A stretch of 64,000 nt of DNA from Siccibacter colletis (GCF_000696575.1 NZ_JMSQ01000005.1:186001-250000), one strand, 5' to 3'. Shown: positions 52,081 to 62,940, counted from the first letter of the stretch. A program made the numbers and translations. The notes: generated by a model from the sequence alone, not told the origin.

Positions 52081-53717
52081 TGTTTCGCCCTCTTCGGCTG
52101 CGGATCCTTTTTATCCTTCGCTTCAAACACCAGCGCGTTGCTCTTCTCGTTGAGCGTACGCAGCACCGGCTGCAGTTCGCGCAGCACCTGATCGAGACGC
52201 TGCATATCCGCCACCATCTTGTTATAGGCGGCCGAGCCTGGCTGGAAGCCCTGCATGCTGCGGTTCAGCTCCCGGAGCGTGGACTGCATATCCTGCGGCA
52301 GCTGCTGCGCCGACTGGCTGGCGGTGATCTTGTTCAGATTATCCAGCGTCTGCTGCAGATGACGCATGGTGCGCTGGCTTTCAGACAGCGAATTGGTCGC
52401 CTGTTCAATCATCGGATTCAGCGGCAGGTTGTTGATCTTATCCAGGGTATCCATCAGGCGCTGCTGGATCTGCGCCAGCCCGCTACTTTCGGTCGGGATA
52501 ACCTTATAGCCGTTGAAGGTGATGCGCTCATCCTTACTTTTGGCGTTTGGATAGAAGTCGAGATCGACATACAGCGCCCCGGTCACCAGGTTCCCGGTTT
52601 TCAGCGACGCGCGCAGACCCTGCTTAAGCAGATCCTGCAGATGCTTATCGACTTCCGGATTCTCCCCCAGCTGCTGCTTGAGGCGCTCCGGCTCAATGCG
52701 GATCAGCACCGGAATACGGTAGTCGCCGTGCAGCGCCTGGCGCAGGCCCGGCACAAAGAACGGCACCTGTCCTACGGTACCCAGACGGATGCCGCGGAAC
52801 TCAACCGGCGCACCCGGCTGCAGGCCGCGAATCGAATCTTTGAAGAACAGCAGATAGTCAATGTGATCGGTATACAGCGACTCCTGAATGCTCTTCTGAT
52901 CGTCGTAAAGACGGAATTCGCTCTTCTCTGCCACCGGCTGACCCAGCTCCATGCCGTCCGGCACGTCGAAGCTGACGCCGCCGGAGAACAGCGTGGTCAG
53001 CGACCCCATCTCTACGCGCATCCCGGCGGCGGTAAGATCCACCGCAATGCCGCTGTCTTTCCAGAAGCGCACGTTGCTGGTCACCAGCCGATCGTTCGGC
53101 GCGTTGATAAACAGCTGATAGCTCATGGCGCGTTTCTGGGGATCGAAGGTGCTGGTCTCTACCGAACCAACGCGATACCCGCGGAACAGCACCGGATCGC
53201 CGGGATTCAGCTGCCCTGCTTTGGCGCTGTCGAGCACCACGCGGATACCTTTCGCATCCGGCGGTGCCAGCGGCGGCGAATCCAGCAGCTTATACTGTTC
53301 CGGCTGGCTGCCCTTGCTGCCCGGCTGCAGCTCGATATAGGCACCCGACAGCAGCGTGTTCAGCCCGGACACCCCTTCGCGGCCAATCTGCGGTTTTACC
53401 ACCCAGAACACCGAGTCGCCGTGCAGCAGTTTTTCCATACCCGCATGCAGCCGCGCTTTAATTTCAACATGATGCAGATCGTCGCTCAGCACCGCGCTCT
53501 CTACCACGCCAACATCAACGCTCCGGCTCTTGATGGTGGTTTTCCCGCCTTCAATGCCTTCGGCGTTGGTGGTAATGAGCGTGACTTCCGGCCCCTGATT
53601 ACTGTAGTGATAGAAGAGGATCCAGGCACCAATAAGCGCCGTGACGATGGGGAAGATCCATACCGGTGACCAGTTTCTCACCTTCTGCACCTTCGCGTCC
53701 CCGCTGTTATTTTCCAT
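52077..53717 (-). CDS. pqiB: Intermembrane transport protein PqiB (MCE family)
   Basis: Inner-membrane-anchored periplasmic MCE protein that forms a lipid-conducting tube of stacked hexamers. 546 residues: N-terminal membrane anchor (WSPVWIFPIVTALIGAWILFYHY), three MCE domains (about 45-130, 160-230, 285-390; NPGDPVLFRGYRVGSVETS and QPGAPVEFRGIRLGTVGQV are typical starts), and a long C-terminal helix (about 430-540) forming the needle. Start MENNSGDAKVQKV at 53717 with GGAG 10 nt upstream; it overlaps pqiA by 11 nt. SoxRS-induced in E. coli. Confidence 0.95.
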   Translation of the reverse strand: MENNSGDAKVQKVRNWSPVWIFPIVTALIGAWILFYHYSNQGPEVTLITTNAEGIEGGKTTIKSRSVDVGVVESAVLSDDLHHVEIKARLHAGMEKLLHGDSVFWVVKPQIGREGVSGLNTLLSGAYIELQPGSKGSQPEQYKLLDSPPLAPPDAKGIRVVLDSAKAGQLNPGDPVLFRGYRVGSVETSTFDPQKRAMSYQLFINAPNDRLVTSNVRFWKDSGIAVDLTAAGMRVEMGSLTTLFSGGVSFDVPDGMELGQPVAEKSEFRLYDDQKSIQESLYTDHIDYLLFFKDSIRGLQPGAPVEFRGIRLGTVGQVPFFVPGLRQALHGDYRIPVLIRIEPERLKQQLGENPEVDKHLQDLLKQGLRASLKTGNLVTGALYVDLDFYPNAKSKDERITFNGYKVIPTESSGLAQIQQRLMDTLDKINNLPLNPMIEQATNSLSESQRTMRHLQQTLDNLNKITASQSAQQLPQDMQSTLRELNRSMQGFQPGSAAYNKMVADMQRLDQVLRELQPVLRTLNEKSNALVFEAKDKKDPQPKRAKQ

Positions 53718-54975
53718 GCTTTGTAGGCTCCTCATGGCCTGGGTCTGCTGCACGATCCCATGACAAACGCGGATCAAATGTCATCGCTGCAAACATTGTC
53801 AAAATTACTACCAGTGCAAACATCACCGCGCCAATGGCCGGATAGATATTCATCAGTCCGCCGATGCGTACCAGCGCAGAGAGCACGGCAATTACAAATA
53901 CATCAATCATTGACCAGCGGCCAACGAACTCCACCACTTCATAAATCAGATGCATACGTTCGCTGTCGCGCTTGCCGTGGCCCCTGGCATCCCAGCATAG
54001 CCAGGCGATGGCGATCATTTTCAGCGTTGGCACCATAATGCTGGCGATAAAAATCACCAGCGCCACCGGATACGAGCCGTCGCTCCACAGCAGCACAACC
54101 CCGGCAATAATGGTCGAGGGCATGTCGTCCCCCAGCAGGCTGGTGATCATGATCGGCAGCATATTGGCCGGGAAGTAGAGCATGATGGAGGTGACCAACA
54201 GCGCCATGGTCCACTGAATGCTGTTCTTACGTCGCACCCGGCCCTTCACGCCGCAGCGCGGGCAGATTTTTTGTTCCGCGGGCAGAATGGCCGTACAGCA
54301 GGCGCAGGAGCGTAGCCCCTGGCGGATGCCCGGCACGCCAACGCGCAGCGGCCGCTCGACCACCGGCATCGGTTCGATGTCATCCCACAGCCAGCGCCGA
54401 TCCACGCACTGCATCGCCCGCAGCTGGGCAAAGCAGAACAGACACCAGGGCACAAAACTGCTGCCTACGCCGATATCGCCGTAGGCCATCAGCTTAACGA
54501 AGCTCACCAGCACGCCGGCGAGAAAAATCTCCGCCATGCCCCAGCTTTTCAGGCTAAACAGTGAACGGGCAAGGAAGTGGCTGACGCTGCGCGGCAGCGA
54601 GGCGCGGTTGACCAGCAGCAGGATTGAGATAAGACAGAAAACCGGCACCCCCTGTACAAACAGCATGAAGAAGGTACCGAGGCTGGCGTAATCCTCAGAG
54701 AACATGACGCCGGGGATCTCCAGCAGCGTCACTTCGCTGACGATACCGCCCACTTTCATATTCACAAAAGGAAACAGGTTCGACAGCAGCAGCATGAACA
54801 GCGCCACCAGCGCCCAGGCGGTAGGACGCTGACGCGGCGCTTCCCAGCGCGTAGTCAGCGTGGTGCCGCAGCGCGGGCAGTTGGCTTTATGCCCGTGCGG
54901 CAGCGACGGCAGGGTCACCATCATGTCGCATTGTGGGCACAAAATATGCTTTGCGGCGTGGTGGTGTTCACACAT
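53707..54975 (-). CDS. pqiA: Intermembrane transport protein PqiA
   Basis: Inner-membrane protein of 422 residues, paraquat-inducible family, working with PqiB and PqiC in lipid transport. Two repeats, each with a zinc-ribbon-like cysteine motif followed by four membrane segments: CPQCDMMVTLP with CPRCGTTL near the start, and CACCTAILPAEQKICPRCG near residue 225. The C-terminus differs in length from E. coli by about five residues. Starts 15 nt after uup on the same strand. Confidence 0.95.
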   Translation of the reverse strand: MCEHHHAAKHILCPQCDMMVTLPSLPHGHKANCPRCGTTLTTRWEAPRQRPTAWALVALFMLLLSNLFPFVNMKVGGIVSEVTLLEIPGVMFSEDYASLGTFFMLFVQGVPVFCLISILLLVNRASLPRSVSHFLARSLFSLKSWGMAEIFLAGVLVSFVKLMAYGDIGVGSSFVPWCLFCFAQLRAMQCVDRRWLWDDIEPMPVVERPLRVGVPGIRQGLRSCACCTAILPAEQKICPRCGVKGRVRRKNSIQWTMALLVTSIMLYFPANMLPIMITSLLGDDMPSTIIAGVVLLWSDGSYPVALVIFIASIMVPTLKMIAIAWLCWDARGHGKRDSERMHLIYEVVEFVGRWSMIDVFVIAVLSALVRIGGLMNIYPAIGAVMFALVVILTMFAAMTFDPRLSWDRAADPGHEEPTKHGK

Positions 54976-54990
54976 GCCCGTTCTCCCTAA

Positions 54991-56904
54991 TTAGCTACCG
55001 TTCTTGAGTGACTCAAGCTCTTCCCAGCGCGCGAACGCGGCTTCCAGTTCCGCTTCGGTGGCTGCGAGTTTGTCCAGCATGGCCTGAGTGACATCATGCG
55101 ACTGGCTGAAAAATGACGGGTCGCTGACCTGCGACTGCAACGTGTCCAGCTCGGCCTCCAGCGTTTCAAGACGCTGCGGCAGCTGGTCCAGTTCGCGCTG
55201 CATGTTATAGCTTAGTTTGTTGCTGCTGCGTTTTACAGTTTGTGGTTTGCTGACCGCGTCATCTTCCGATTTTTTTGCGACAGGCTGGCTCTGGCGATGC
55301 GCCTGAGAAGCCGCCTGCTGACCGCGCGCGTCGTGATAGCCGCCCACGTACTGGCCGATATGCCCTTCGCCTTCGAAAATCCAGCACTCCGTCACGGTAT
55401 TATCAACGAACTCACGATCGTGGCTCACCAGCAGGACCGTGCCCTGATAACCGTCGATCAGCTCTTCGAGCAGTTCCAGGGTTTCGACGTCAAGGTCGTT
55501 GGTCGGTTCATCGAGGATCAGCAGGTTGCTGGGCTTGAGGAACAGACGCGCCAGCAGCAGGCGGTTACGCTCACCGCCCGACAGCGCACGCACCGGCGTC
55601 ATAGCGCGTTTCGGGTGGAACAGGAAGTCCTGCAGATAGCCGAGTACGTGACGCGGTTTACCGTTGACCATCACCTCCTGCTTGCCTTCCGCGAGGTTGT
55701 CCATCACGGTGCGATCCGGGTCCAGCTCGGCGCGGTGCTGGTCAAAGTAGGCCACTTCCAGTTTAGTTCCGACGTGCACGCGTCCGCTGTCAGCCTTAAG
55801 CTGACCGAGCATCAGTTTCAGCAGCGTGGTTTTACCGCAGCCGTTCGGGCCAACCAGCGCAATTTTATCGCTGCGCTGCACCTGAGCAGAGAGATCTTTC
55901 ACCAGCTGTTTGCCGGCCATCGCGTAATCGACGTTCTCCATCTCAAACACGATTTTTCCGGAGCGGGAGGCTTCTTCCACCTGCATCTTCGCACTGCCCA
56001 TCACTTCACGGCGCTCGCCGCGCTCGCGACGCATCGCCTTCAGCGCGCGCACGCGCCCTTCATTACGGGTGCGACGTGCCTTGATGCCCTGGCGGATCCA
56101 CACCTCTTCCTGCGCCAGCTTGCGGTCGAACTCGGCATTCTGCAGCTCTTCAACGCGCAGCGCTTCTTCTTTAGCCAGCAGGTATTTATCGTAGTCGCCC
56201 GGATAAGAAACCAGCTTACCGCGGTCGAGATCGACGATGCGGGTCGCCATGTTGCGGATAAACGAACGGTCGTGCGAGATAAAGATAATGGTGCCCGGGA
56301 AGGTTTTCAGGAAACCCTCCAGCCAGTCGATGGTTTCGATATCGAGGTGGTTGGTGGGTTCGTCGAGCAGCAGCACCTTCGGGTTGCTCACCAGCGCGCG
56401 GCCCAGCGCCGCTTTACGCAGCCAGCCGCCGGAGAGCGAGGCCAGCGCGGTATCGGCATCGAGACCGAGCTGAAGCAGCACTTCGTTGATACGGCTTTCC
56501 AGCTGCCACAGGTTGTGGTGATCCAGCTGCTCCTGCACTTTCGCCAGCTCGTTGAGATTGCGCTCGCTCGGGTCGGTCATTACCGTGTGGGAGAGTTCGT
56601 GGTAACGCTTGAGATAGACCGCCTGCTCTTCGATGCCTTCGGCAACGAAATCATAGACGCTGCCCGCCACGTTACGCGGTGGGTCCTGCTGCAGACGCGC
56701 CACCACCAGATCCTGCTCGTACACGATGCGGCCATCGTCCAGACCCTGTTCGCGGTTGATGATTTTCATCAGCGTCGATTTACCGGCGCCGTTGCGCCCT
56801 ACCAGACAGACGCGTTCGCTGTTTTCGATGTGCAGTTCAGCGTTATCCAGAAGCGGCGAGTCGCTGAATGAGAGCCAGGCGCCGTGCATACTAATTAAAG
56901 ACAT
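54991..56904 (-). CDS. uup: ABC-F ATPase Uup
   Basis: Cytoplasmic ABC-F protein, 637 residues; linked to ribosomes and to suppression of transposon excision and of growth defects. Two ATP-binding halves: Walker A VGRNGAGKSTLM near residue 36 with LSGGWLRKAALGRAL and LLLDEPTNHLD near 190; second Walker A VGPNGCGKTTLL near 350 with ALSGGERNRLLLARL and LILDEPTNDLD near 465. The C-terminal coiled-coil (about 560-637) is the DNA/ribosome-binding tail. Spacing to rlmL is 2 nt, to pqiA 15 nt: an rlmL-uup-pqiABC gene string. Confidence 0.96.
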   Translation of the reverse strand: MSLISMHGAWLSFSDSPLLDNAELHIENSERVCLVGRNGAGKSTLMKIINREQGLDDGRIVYEQDLVVARLQQDPPRNVAGSVYDFVAEGIEEQAVYLKRYHELSHTVMTDPSERNLNELAKVQEQLDHHNLWQLESRINEVLLQLGLDADTALASLSGGWLRKAALGRALVSNPKVLLLDEPTNHLDIETIDWLEGFLKTFPGTIIFISHDRSFIRNMATRIVDLDRGKLVSYPGDYDKYLLAKEEALRVEELQNAEFDRKLAQEEVWIRQGIKARRTRNEGRVRALKAMRRERGERREVMGSAKMQVEEASRSGKIVFEMENVDYAMAGKQLVKDLSAQVQRSDKIALVGPNGCGKTTLLKLMLGQLKADSGRVHVGTKLEVAYFDQHRAELDPDRTVMDNLAEGKQEVMVNGKPRHVLGYLQDFLFHPKRAMTPVRALSGGERNRLLLARLFLKPSNLLILDEPTNDLDVETLELLEELIDGYQGTVLLVSHDREFVDNTVTECWIFEGEGHIGQYVGGYHDARGQQAASQAHRQSQPVAKKSEDDAVSKPQTVKRSSNKLSYNMQRELDQLPQRLETLEAELDTLQSQVSDPSFFSQSHDVTQAMLDKLAATEAELEAAFARWEELESLKNGS

Positions 56905-56906
56905 TC

Positions 56907-59024
56907 TTATTCCTTCCCGGCATGGGTAACGAGCCAGCAGTTATGGATCTGGCGATTGCGGGCAAAATCGGGTGACAGGGTTTTCTGGGTGATCTCCTGA
57001 GCGCTAAGGCCCAGCGCCGCCATACCTTCATGATCGAGTTTGAAGCCGCGCTTGTTGTTGGAGAACATAATGGTGCCGCCGCGTTTCAGCAGACGTTTCA
57101 GATCGCGCATCAGCGTCAGGTGATCGCGCTGCACGTCGAACGAGTCTTCCATACGCTTGGAGTTAGAGAAGGTCGGCGGATCGATAAAGATCAGATCGAA
57201 CTGCTCGGTGGACTCACGCAGCCAGCCGAGGCAGTCGGCCTGGATCAGGCGGTGCGCGCGGCCGCTCAGGCCGTTAAGACGCAGGTTGCGCTCGGCCCAC
57301 TCCAGGTAGGTGCGCGACATATCCACGGTCGTGGTGCTGTTGGCCCCGCCCAGCCCGGCGTGCACGCTGGCGCTGCCGGTGTAGGAGAAGAGGTTGAGGA
57401 AATCTTTCCCTTTGCTCATCTCGCCGAGCATGCGGCGCGCGATGCGATGGTCAAGGAACAGGCCGGTATCGAGATAATCAGTGAGGTTGACCCACAGGCG
57501 CGCGTCATATTCACGCACTTCCATAAACTCGCCCTTCTCGCCCATCTTCTGATACTGGCTGCTGCCTTTCTGGCGCTCGCGGGTTTTCAGTACCAGCTTA
57601 TTGGTCGGCAGGTTCAGCACTGACAGGGTGGCGGCAATGATATCGAACAGGCGCTGACGCGCTTTTGCCGGATCGACGGTTTTCGGCGGAGCATACTCCT
57701 GAACAACCACCCAGTCGGCGTAGCGATCCACCGCCACGTTATATTCCGGCAGATCGGCGTCGTACAGGCGGTAGCACTCAATGCCCTCCTGACGCGCCCA
57801 CTTGTCGAGCTTCTTAATATTTTTGCGCAGGCGTTTGGCGTAGTCTTCCGCCAGCTGGCCCGGCACCGCGCCGCTGGTGTTTTCCGCCAGCTGATAGTTT
57901 TTCTGTACGCAGTCGAGCGGGCCGTTTTTCGCTTTGAACTGGCGGTCGGCGCGCAGCTGCAGACAGCTCAGCAGTTCCGGTGAGGCGCTGAACAGCGACA
58001 GGTTCCAGCCGCCAAACTGGCTTTTCATAATGCGGCCAAGAATGCTGTGCAGCGCGATCAGCGCCGGTTCGCTCTCCAGACGCTCGCCGTAAGGCGGGTT
58101 GCTGATGACGGTGCCATGCGGGCCTTCCGGCTGCGGGTTGCGCAGGTTTGCCACATCGCTCACCGCGAAGGTAATCACGTCACCCAGGCCGGCGCGTCGG
58201 GCGTTAGTGCGCGCGCGCTCGATGACGCGGGCATCATTATCTGAACCGTAGAAGCGGCCCTGATAGCCGCTCAGACCGCGGCGAGCGCGCAGCTGGGCTT
58301 CCGTTTTCACGCTCTTCCACAGGGTTTCATCGTGCTGTGCCCAGCCGTTAAAGCCCCAGTGGGTGCGGTGCAGGCCCGGCGCGCGATCGGTGGCGAGCAT
58401 TGCCGCTTCAATCAGCAGCGTACCGGAGCCACACATCGGATCGAGCAGCGGCGTACCCGCTTCCCAGCCAGAGCGCATTACGATGGCGGCGGCGAGGTTC
58501 TCTTTGATCGGTGCCTGGCCGGTACGATCGCGGTAGCCACGCTGATGCAGACCTTCACCGCTGAGATCGATGGCGATGCTGGCGGTATCTTTGTTCAGCC
58601 AGACGTTAATGCGCAGATCCGGCATCTCGCGATCGACGTTCGGACGCGGCAGGTTTTTACGGGTAAAGGCGTCAACGATGGCGTCCTTGACCTTCAGCGC
58701 GCCGTACTGGCTGTTGCGGATGGTGTCGTTCAGGCCGCTGAAGTGCACCGCGAAGGTGGCATCCGGGGCAAAGAGTTCGGTCCAGTTAATGGCCTGCACG
58801 CCGAGGTAGAGGTCAAGATCGCTGTAGACCTTGCATTCGCTCAGCGGCATTAAGATTCGTGACGCAAGCCGGCTCCACATCAGGCTCTGGTAGAGCAGGT
58901 GCGCATCACCTTCAAAATGCACACCCCCCTGAACTACCTGGCACTGGCTGGCGCCCAGGGTTTCAAGTTCAGTTTTTAGCAGCTCTTCCAGGCCACGGGC
59001 AGTACTGGCAAACAGAGAAATCAT
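56907..59024 (-). CDS. rlmL: Bifunctional 23S rRNA methyltransferase RlmKL
   Basis: Fusion enzyme of 705 residues that makes m2G2445 (RlmL, N-terminal half) and m7G2069 (RlmK, C-terminal half) in 23S rRNA. N-terminal THUMP domain (about 45-155), first Rossmann domain with [17 protein letters not shown] near 190 and SNPPYGERL near 310, second with [20 protein letters not shown] near 545 and [12 protein letters not shown] near 620. First gene of the rlmL-uup-pqiABC string, divergent from ycbX by 102 nt. Confidence 0.96.
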   Translation of the reverse strand: MISLFASTARGLEELLKTELETLGASQCQVVQGGVHFEGDAHLLYQSLMWSRLASRILMPLSECKVYSDLDLYLGVQAINWTELFAPDATFAVHFSGLNDTIRNSQYGALKVKDAIVDAFTRKNLPRPNVDREMPDLRINVWLNKDTASIAIDLSGEGLHQRGYRDRTGQAPIKENLAAAIVMRSGWEAGTPLLDPMCGSGTLLIEAAMLATDRAPGLHRTHWGFNGWAQHDETLWKSVKTEAQLRARRGLSGYQGRFYGSDNDARVIERARTNARRAGLGDVITFAVSDVANLRNPQPEGPHGTVISNPPYGERLESEPALIALHSILGRIMKSQFGGWNLSLFSASPELLSCLQLRADRQFKAKNGPLDCVQKNYQLAENTSGAVPGQLAEDYAKRLRKNIKKLDKWARQEGIECYRLYDADLPEYNVAVDRYADWVVVQEYAPPKTVDPAKARQRLFDIIAATLSVLNLPTNKLVLKTRERQKGSSQYQKMGEKGEFMEVREYDARLWVNLTDYLDTGLFLDHRIARRMLGEMSKGKDFLNLFSYTGSASVHAGLGGANSTTTVDMSRTYLEWAERNLRLNGLSGRAHRLIQADCLGWLRESTEQFDLIFIDPPTFSNSKRMEDSFDVQRDHLTLMRDLKRLLKRGGTIMFSNNKRGFKLDHEGMAALGLSAQEITQKTLSPDFARNRQIHNCWLVTHAGKE

Positions 59025-59126
59025 ATCGTCACTTACTTAGATAAAGAAAATTGTTGCGCATTATAGCTAATCCGCAACGCATGTCATAAAGTTGCCCCGC
59101 TTATTTCATTCTGCACGGAGGCCGCA

Positions 59127-60236
59127 GTGCTCACTCTGACTCGTCTTTATGTCCATCCTGTTAAATCCATGCGCGGAATTCAGCAATCTCACGCCCTGGC
59201 GACGGAGAGCGGCTTCGCGTTCGATCGAATTTTTATGGTGACGGAAACCGATGGCACCTTTATTACCGCCCGTCAGCATCCGCAGATGGTGCTGTTCACC
59301 CCGGCACCGCTGCACGATGGTCTGCACCTCACAGCCCCGGATGGCAGCAGCGCCATCGTGCGCTTTGCCGACTTTGATGCCAGCGGCGCGCCCACCGAGG
59401 TGTGGGGCAACCATTTCACCGCGCTGATTGCCCCTGAGGCCATTAACCGCTGGCTGAGCGGCTTCTTTGGTCGCGACGTCCAGCTGCGCTGGGTCGGGCC
59501 GGAACTGACGCGCCGGGTCAAGAACCATGCGGCGGTGCCGCTCTCCTTCGCCGACGGCTATCCCTATCTGCTGACCAGCGAGGCCTCGCTGCGTGATTTA
59601 CAAAACCGCTGCCCCGCGGGCGTACGCATGGATCAGTTCCGCCCGAATCTGGTGGTGTCCGGGGCCAGCGCCTGGGACGAAGATACCTGGCAGACGGTGC
59701 GTATCGGCGAGGTGACTTTTGACGTGGTGAAACCGTGCAGCCGCTGTATCTTCACCACCGTCAGTCCCGAGAAGGGCCGCAAGCACCCGTCCGGCGAGCC
59801 GCTGGCCACGCTGCAGCGTTTTCGTACCGCTCAGGATAACGGCGACGTCGATTTCGGGCTTAACCTGATCGCCCGGGCAAGCGGCGTTATCCGCAGCGGC
59901 GATAGCGTGGAGGTGCTGGCGCGTAAACCGGCGCGTCTCTACGGGGCCGGCCCGGAAAGTGAAGCCATGGAGGTGGAAGCGCAGCCGGAAAGCGCGCTTG
60001 AAATCGCCTGGCAGAGCCAGACCTTCCGCGGTAATAATCAGCAGGTGCTGCTGGAGCAGCTGGAGCAACAGGGCATTCGCATCCCCTACTCCTGCCGCGC
60101 GGGCATCTGCGGTAGCTGTCGCGTGCGATTAGTTGAAGGGGAAGTGACGCCGCTCAAGCAGAGCGCCATCAGAGATGACGGCACCATTCTGACCTGCAGC
60201 TGTATTCCGGCGGGAAATATTCGTTTAGACGCCTAG
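59127..60236 (+). CDS. ycbX: MOSC and 2Fe-2S ferredoxin-domain protein YcbX
   Basis: Molybdenum-cofactor enzyme of 369 residues that reduces N-hydroxylated bases such as 6-hydroxylaminopurine, with electrons probably from CysJ. N-terminal MOSC_N barrel ([15 protein letters not shown]), MOSC domain with the cofactor Cys in [12 protein letters not shown] near residue 210, and C-terminal ferredoxin with Cys motif [15 protein letters not shown] plus a later LTCSC (2Fe-2S ligands). Start is GTG with GGAG 6 nt upstream. Stops 4 nt before the convergent zapC stop. Confidence 0.94.
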   Translation: MLTLTRLYVHPVKSMRGIQQSHALATESGFAFDRIFMVTETDGTFITARQHPQMVLFTPAPLHDGLHLTAPDGSSAIVRFADFDASGAPTEVWGNHFTALIAPEAINRWLSGFFGRDVQLRWVGPELTRRVKNHAAVPLSFADGYPYLLTSEASLRDLQNRCPAGVRMDQFRPNLVVSGASAWDEDTWQTVRIGEVTFDVVKPCSRCIFTTVSPEKGRKHPSGEPLATLQRFRTAQDNGDVDFGLNLIARASGVIRSGDSVEVLARKPARLYGAGPESEAMEVEAQPESALEIAWQSQTFRGNNQQVLLEQLEQQGIRIPYSCRAGICGSCRVRLVEGEVTPLKQSAIRDDGTILTCSCIPAGNIRLDA

Positions 60237-60240
60237 TACG

Positions 60241-60783
60241 TCAGACGGCCTGGTCGAGCGCCACGCGCTCGACGTCAGCTAACGGGCGCAGGCGGTCGTT
60301 CATGATTTTAATCGCGTCGCCAAGCTGCATGTTGCGCCCGGCCAGCGTCAGTTCCGGCTGGGCAACCAGACAGAGCGTGGCGTTATCGCCCGCTTCCACC
60401 ACCAGCAAATTCACCTGTTCGAGATTATCGCTCAACCATACCGCGGCACCGTCAGCGCAGGCGGGCTGCCAGTAGCCGTCATGAGAGGTAAAGTGCCAGC
60501 TTTTCGGCATCTGCGGTTTCAGGAAGCGAATCGCCACCAGCGCATTCAGCACCAGTTCCGCGCGCTGGGCGTGGCTTAGTGCCATCTCGCGGCAGCGCTC
60601 ATCGAACGCATAGTAAAGCGCCGCGTCGTCCACGCAAAAACCTGATGGATTGAAGGCATCCGGCGTGAGCATTTTTCGGGCGAAGCGCGAGCGAAACACC
60701 ATACCATTGGCCAGATCGAGCATCATACGATCGTGCTCTTCATCAAAATACCAGCGCCAATTATCGTCCGGTTTTATTCGCAT
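60241..60783 (-). CDS. zapC: Cell division protein ZapC
   Basis: Cytoplasmic protein of 180 residues that binds FtsZ and bundles its filaments at the division site. Conserved: [39 protein letters not shown] is split here only for length, with [34 protein letters not shown] and [14 protein letters not shown] following. Start at 60783 with GGAGAG 7 nt upstream; a longer reading by 22 codons is not family-like. Convergent with ycbX. Confidence 0.94.
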   Translation of the reverse strand: MRIKPDDNWRWYFDEEHDRMMLDLANGMVFRSRFARKMLTPDAFNPSGFCVDDAALYYAFDERCREMALSHAQRAELVLNALVAIRFLKPQMPKSWHFTSHDGYWQPACADGAAVWLSDNLEQVNLLVVEAGDNATLCLVAQPELTLAGRNMQLGDAIKIMNDRLRPLADVERVALDQAV

Positions 60784-61108
60784 TACATTCTCTCCGCCAC
60801 CCAATCGCCGACTAATTATCGTCCCTGTCGCCGTTTCGTTTACTGCCAAAATAAGAAAAGCGCAATATGTTCAAATTTGCAACATCAGCGGAATATAAAA
60901 CAACCAGATATAAAAATAAAGCACTCAGCAGCCTGAGTGATAATTCAGGCAGCAAATCGTTATTTTTGCACCAATAACGAAGCGGTAAATTTACAAACCG
61001 GTAAATAAATGTAACGGAAAGCGGATAAAAAGCAGGCGGGAGAAAATTTACGTTAAGGATATAAACGGCCCGCACGGGCCGAATATCATTGCTGGAGGCG
61101 GGCAAATA
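60784..61108. other. Spacer between pyrD and zapC
   Basis: 325 bp. AT-rich in the middle; holds the presumed pyrD terminator (61066-61081) and the zapC promoter. No gene supported. Confidence 0.5.
61066..61081 (-). terminator. Probable terminator of pyrD
   Basis: CGGCCCG-TG-CGGGCCG followed on the minus strand by TTTATAT; 28 nt past the stop. Confidence 0.6.
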
Positions 61109-62119
61109 TCAGAGGTAGGTGACGATCTCTTTTACCAGCGGCGGCCCTTTATAAATGAAGCCGGAATAGATCTGCACCAGACTCGCGCCGGCGGCCATTT
61201 TCTCCCGCGCGGCCATCACCGAGTCAATTCCCCCTACGCCAATAATGGGTAAGCGGCCGGCTAATTCGCCAGCGAGCCGGCGAATAATCTCGGTGCTTTT
61301 TAGCTGCAGCGGACGCCCGCTCAGCCCACCGGTTTCACTGGCATAATTCATCCCTTCCACCAGTGAGCGATCGAGGGTGGTATTGGTGGCAATAACGCCT
61401 TCAATATTATGTCGGACGAGGCTATCTGCCACCTGGATCAATTCTTCTTCGCTTAGATCCGGGGCGATCTTCACCGCGACGGGCACATATTTATGATGCT
61501 TTTCTGCCAGCGCCTGCTGTTTATTTTTAATGGCCATCAGCAGATCGTCCAGCGCGTCACCATATTGCAGGGTGCGTAACCCCGGCGTGTTAGGCGACGA
61601 TATATTGATGGCAATATAACCGGCATAGGCATAGACCTTATCCATACAGAGCAGATAGTCATCCTTGCCCTGCTCCACCGGCGTATCTTTATTCTTGCCG
61701 ATATTGATCCCCAGCACCCCGTCGAAATGGGCTTTTTTAACGTTCTCAACCAGGTTGTCGACGCCGAGGTTATTGAAGCCCATGCGGTTGATCAGCCCTT
61801 CAGCCGCCACCAGCCGGAAAATGCGCGGCTTGTCGTTACCCGGCTGCGGACGCGGCGTCACGGTACCGATCTCAATCGATCCAAACCCCATCGCAGCAAA
61901 CGCGTCGATGCACTCGCCGTTTTTATCGAGGCCTGCTGCAAGGCCAAGCGGATTTTTAAAATTCAGCCCCATGCAGGTCACCGGCTTAGCGGGAACCTTC
62001 TGGCGCACCAGAAACTCCAGCGGGGTGCCGGTAACACGACGAAGCTGCGAAAACGTCATTTCATGCGCGCGCTCGGGGTCGAGCTGGAAAAGGGCTTTAC
62101 GAACGAAGGGGTAGTACAT
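61109..62119 (-). CDS. pyrD: Dihydroorotate dehydrogenase (quinone), class 2
   Basis: FMN enzyme on the inner face of the cytoplasmic membrane that oxidises dihydroorotate to orotate with quinones, fourth step of UMP synthesis. 336 residues: N-terminal amphipathic helices for membrane and quinone binding ([20 protein letters not shown]), then TIM barrel with [29 protein letters not shown], catalytic Ser in [11 protein letters not shown] near residue 175, and phosphate loop GVGGIDS near 303. Start MYYPFVRK at 62119 has AGGAG 6 nt upstream. Leader and PurR box upstream (see next entries). Confidence 0.97.
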   Translation of the reverse strand: MYYPFVRKALFQLDPERAHEMTFSQLRRVTGTPLEFLVRQKVPAKPVTCMGLNFKNPLGLAAGLDKNGECIDAFAAMGFGSIEIGTVTPRPQPGNDKPRIFRLVAAEGLINRMGFNNLGVDNLVENVKKAHFDGVLGINIGKNKDTPVEQGKDDYLLCMDKVYAYAGYIAINISSPNTPGLRTLQYGDALDDLLMAIKNKQQALAEKHHKYVPVAVKIAPDLSEEELIQVADSLVRHNIEGVIATNTTLDRSLVEGMNYASETGGLSGRPLQLKSTEIIRRLAGELAGRLPIIGVGGIDSVMAAREKMAAGASLVQIYSGFIYKGPPLVKEIVTYL

Positions 62120-62165
62120 GAACTCTCCTGGATTCCCGGTGTGCAAACCGGGGCGGTATTATCAG
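62120..62165 (-). promoter_or_regulatory. pyrD promoter and pyrimidine-regulated leader hairpin
   Basis: On the minus strand a -10 GATAAT (62159-62164) is followed by CCGCCCCGG, then CCCGGTTTGCACACCGGG (62135-62152), a hairpin ending a few bases before the AGGAG ribosome site. In E. coli start-site choice at the C run decides whether the mRNA forms this translation-blocking hairpin, depending on CTP/GTP levels. The same layout is seen here. Confidence 0.75.
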
Positions 62166-62214
62166 CGATCTCACGCCCGAAGGGAATTGACTCAGGGCAA
62201 AAAACGCCCCCACA

Positions 62215-62230
62215 AAGCAAACGTTTTCCT
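62215..62230 (-). promoter_or_regulatory. PurR box upstream of pyrD
   Basis: AGGAAAACGTTTGCTT on the minus strand fits the PurR consensus (ACGnAAACGTTTnCGT type) around the central ACGTTT; E. coli pyrD has a PurR site. Confidence 0.65.
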
Positions 62231-62367
62231 CCCCGACCACCACTTATTCAAAATCCGGCATAAAAACGCCAGATAAATCATTTAGTGGAACCCCGCGCCT
62301 CTGCCAGGATAACTCAAATTGTTATCAATGTGTTTCATATGCGAACTTTTGGTTATAAGGAGCCGCC

Positions 62368-62940
62368 ATGCGCGTTATTACACTGGCGGGGAGCCCGCGC
62401 TTCCCCTCCCGCTCCAGCGCCCTGCTGGAATATGCCCGGGATAAGCTCAGCGCCCGCGATATTGAGGTGTGCCACTGGCATCTGCAAAATTTCGCGCCGG
62501 AGGATCTGCTTCATGCCCGCTTCGACAGTCCGGCCCTGCTCGCGCTTATTGAGCAGCTCGAGGACGCCGACGGACTTATCGTCGCGACGCCCATCTATAA
62601 AGCGTCCTTTTCCGGAGCGCTAAAAACCCTGCTCGATCTGCTCCCTGAACGCGCCCTGCAAAATAAAGTGGTGCTGCCGCTGGCTACCGGCGGCACGGTC
62701 GCCCATCTGCTGGCGGTGGATTACGCCCTGAAACCGGTCCTCAATGCGCTGAAAGCGCAGGAGATCCTGCATGGGGTCTACGCCGATGACAGCCAGATCG
62801 CCGATTACCAGCACAAGCCGGCGTTTACGCCGTCTCTCCAGCTGCGCCTCGATAACGCGCTGGAAACCTTCTGGCAGGCGCTGCACCGCCCGCAAGCTGT
62901 TATTCCGTCCCTGACAACGCAAGGAGCCGTCCATGTTTAG
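62368..62940 (+). CDS. ssuE: NADPH-dependent FMN reductase SsuE
   Basis: Supplies FMNH2 to the alkanesulfonate monooxygenase SsuD during sulfur starvation. 190 residues, flavodoxin-like: MRVITLAGSPRFPSRSSALLEYA at the start with the FMN phosphate loop, LIVATPIYKASFSGALKTLLDLLPERAL around 70-95, and VVLPLATGGTVAHLLAVDYALKP near 100. TAAGGAG lies 6 nt before the start. First gene of ssuEAD; overlaps ssuA by 8 nt. CysB/Cbl control is expected from E. coli; I did not identify their sites. Confidence 0.96.
   Translation: MRVITLAGSPRFPSRSSALLEYARDKLSARDIEVCHWHLQNFAPEDLLHARFDSPALLALIEQLEDADGLIVATPIYKASFSGALKTLLDLLPERALQNKVVLPLATGGTVAHLLAVDYALKPVLNALKAQEILHGVYADDSQIADYQHKPAFTPSLQLRLDNALETFWQALHRPQAVIPSLTTQGAVHV

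Noticed and set aside
52080-56871. Long plus-strand open frames opposite pqiB (529 codons) and uup (543 codons)
   Set aside because: Antisense shadows of well-identified genes with the correct operon order.
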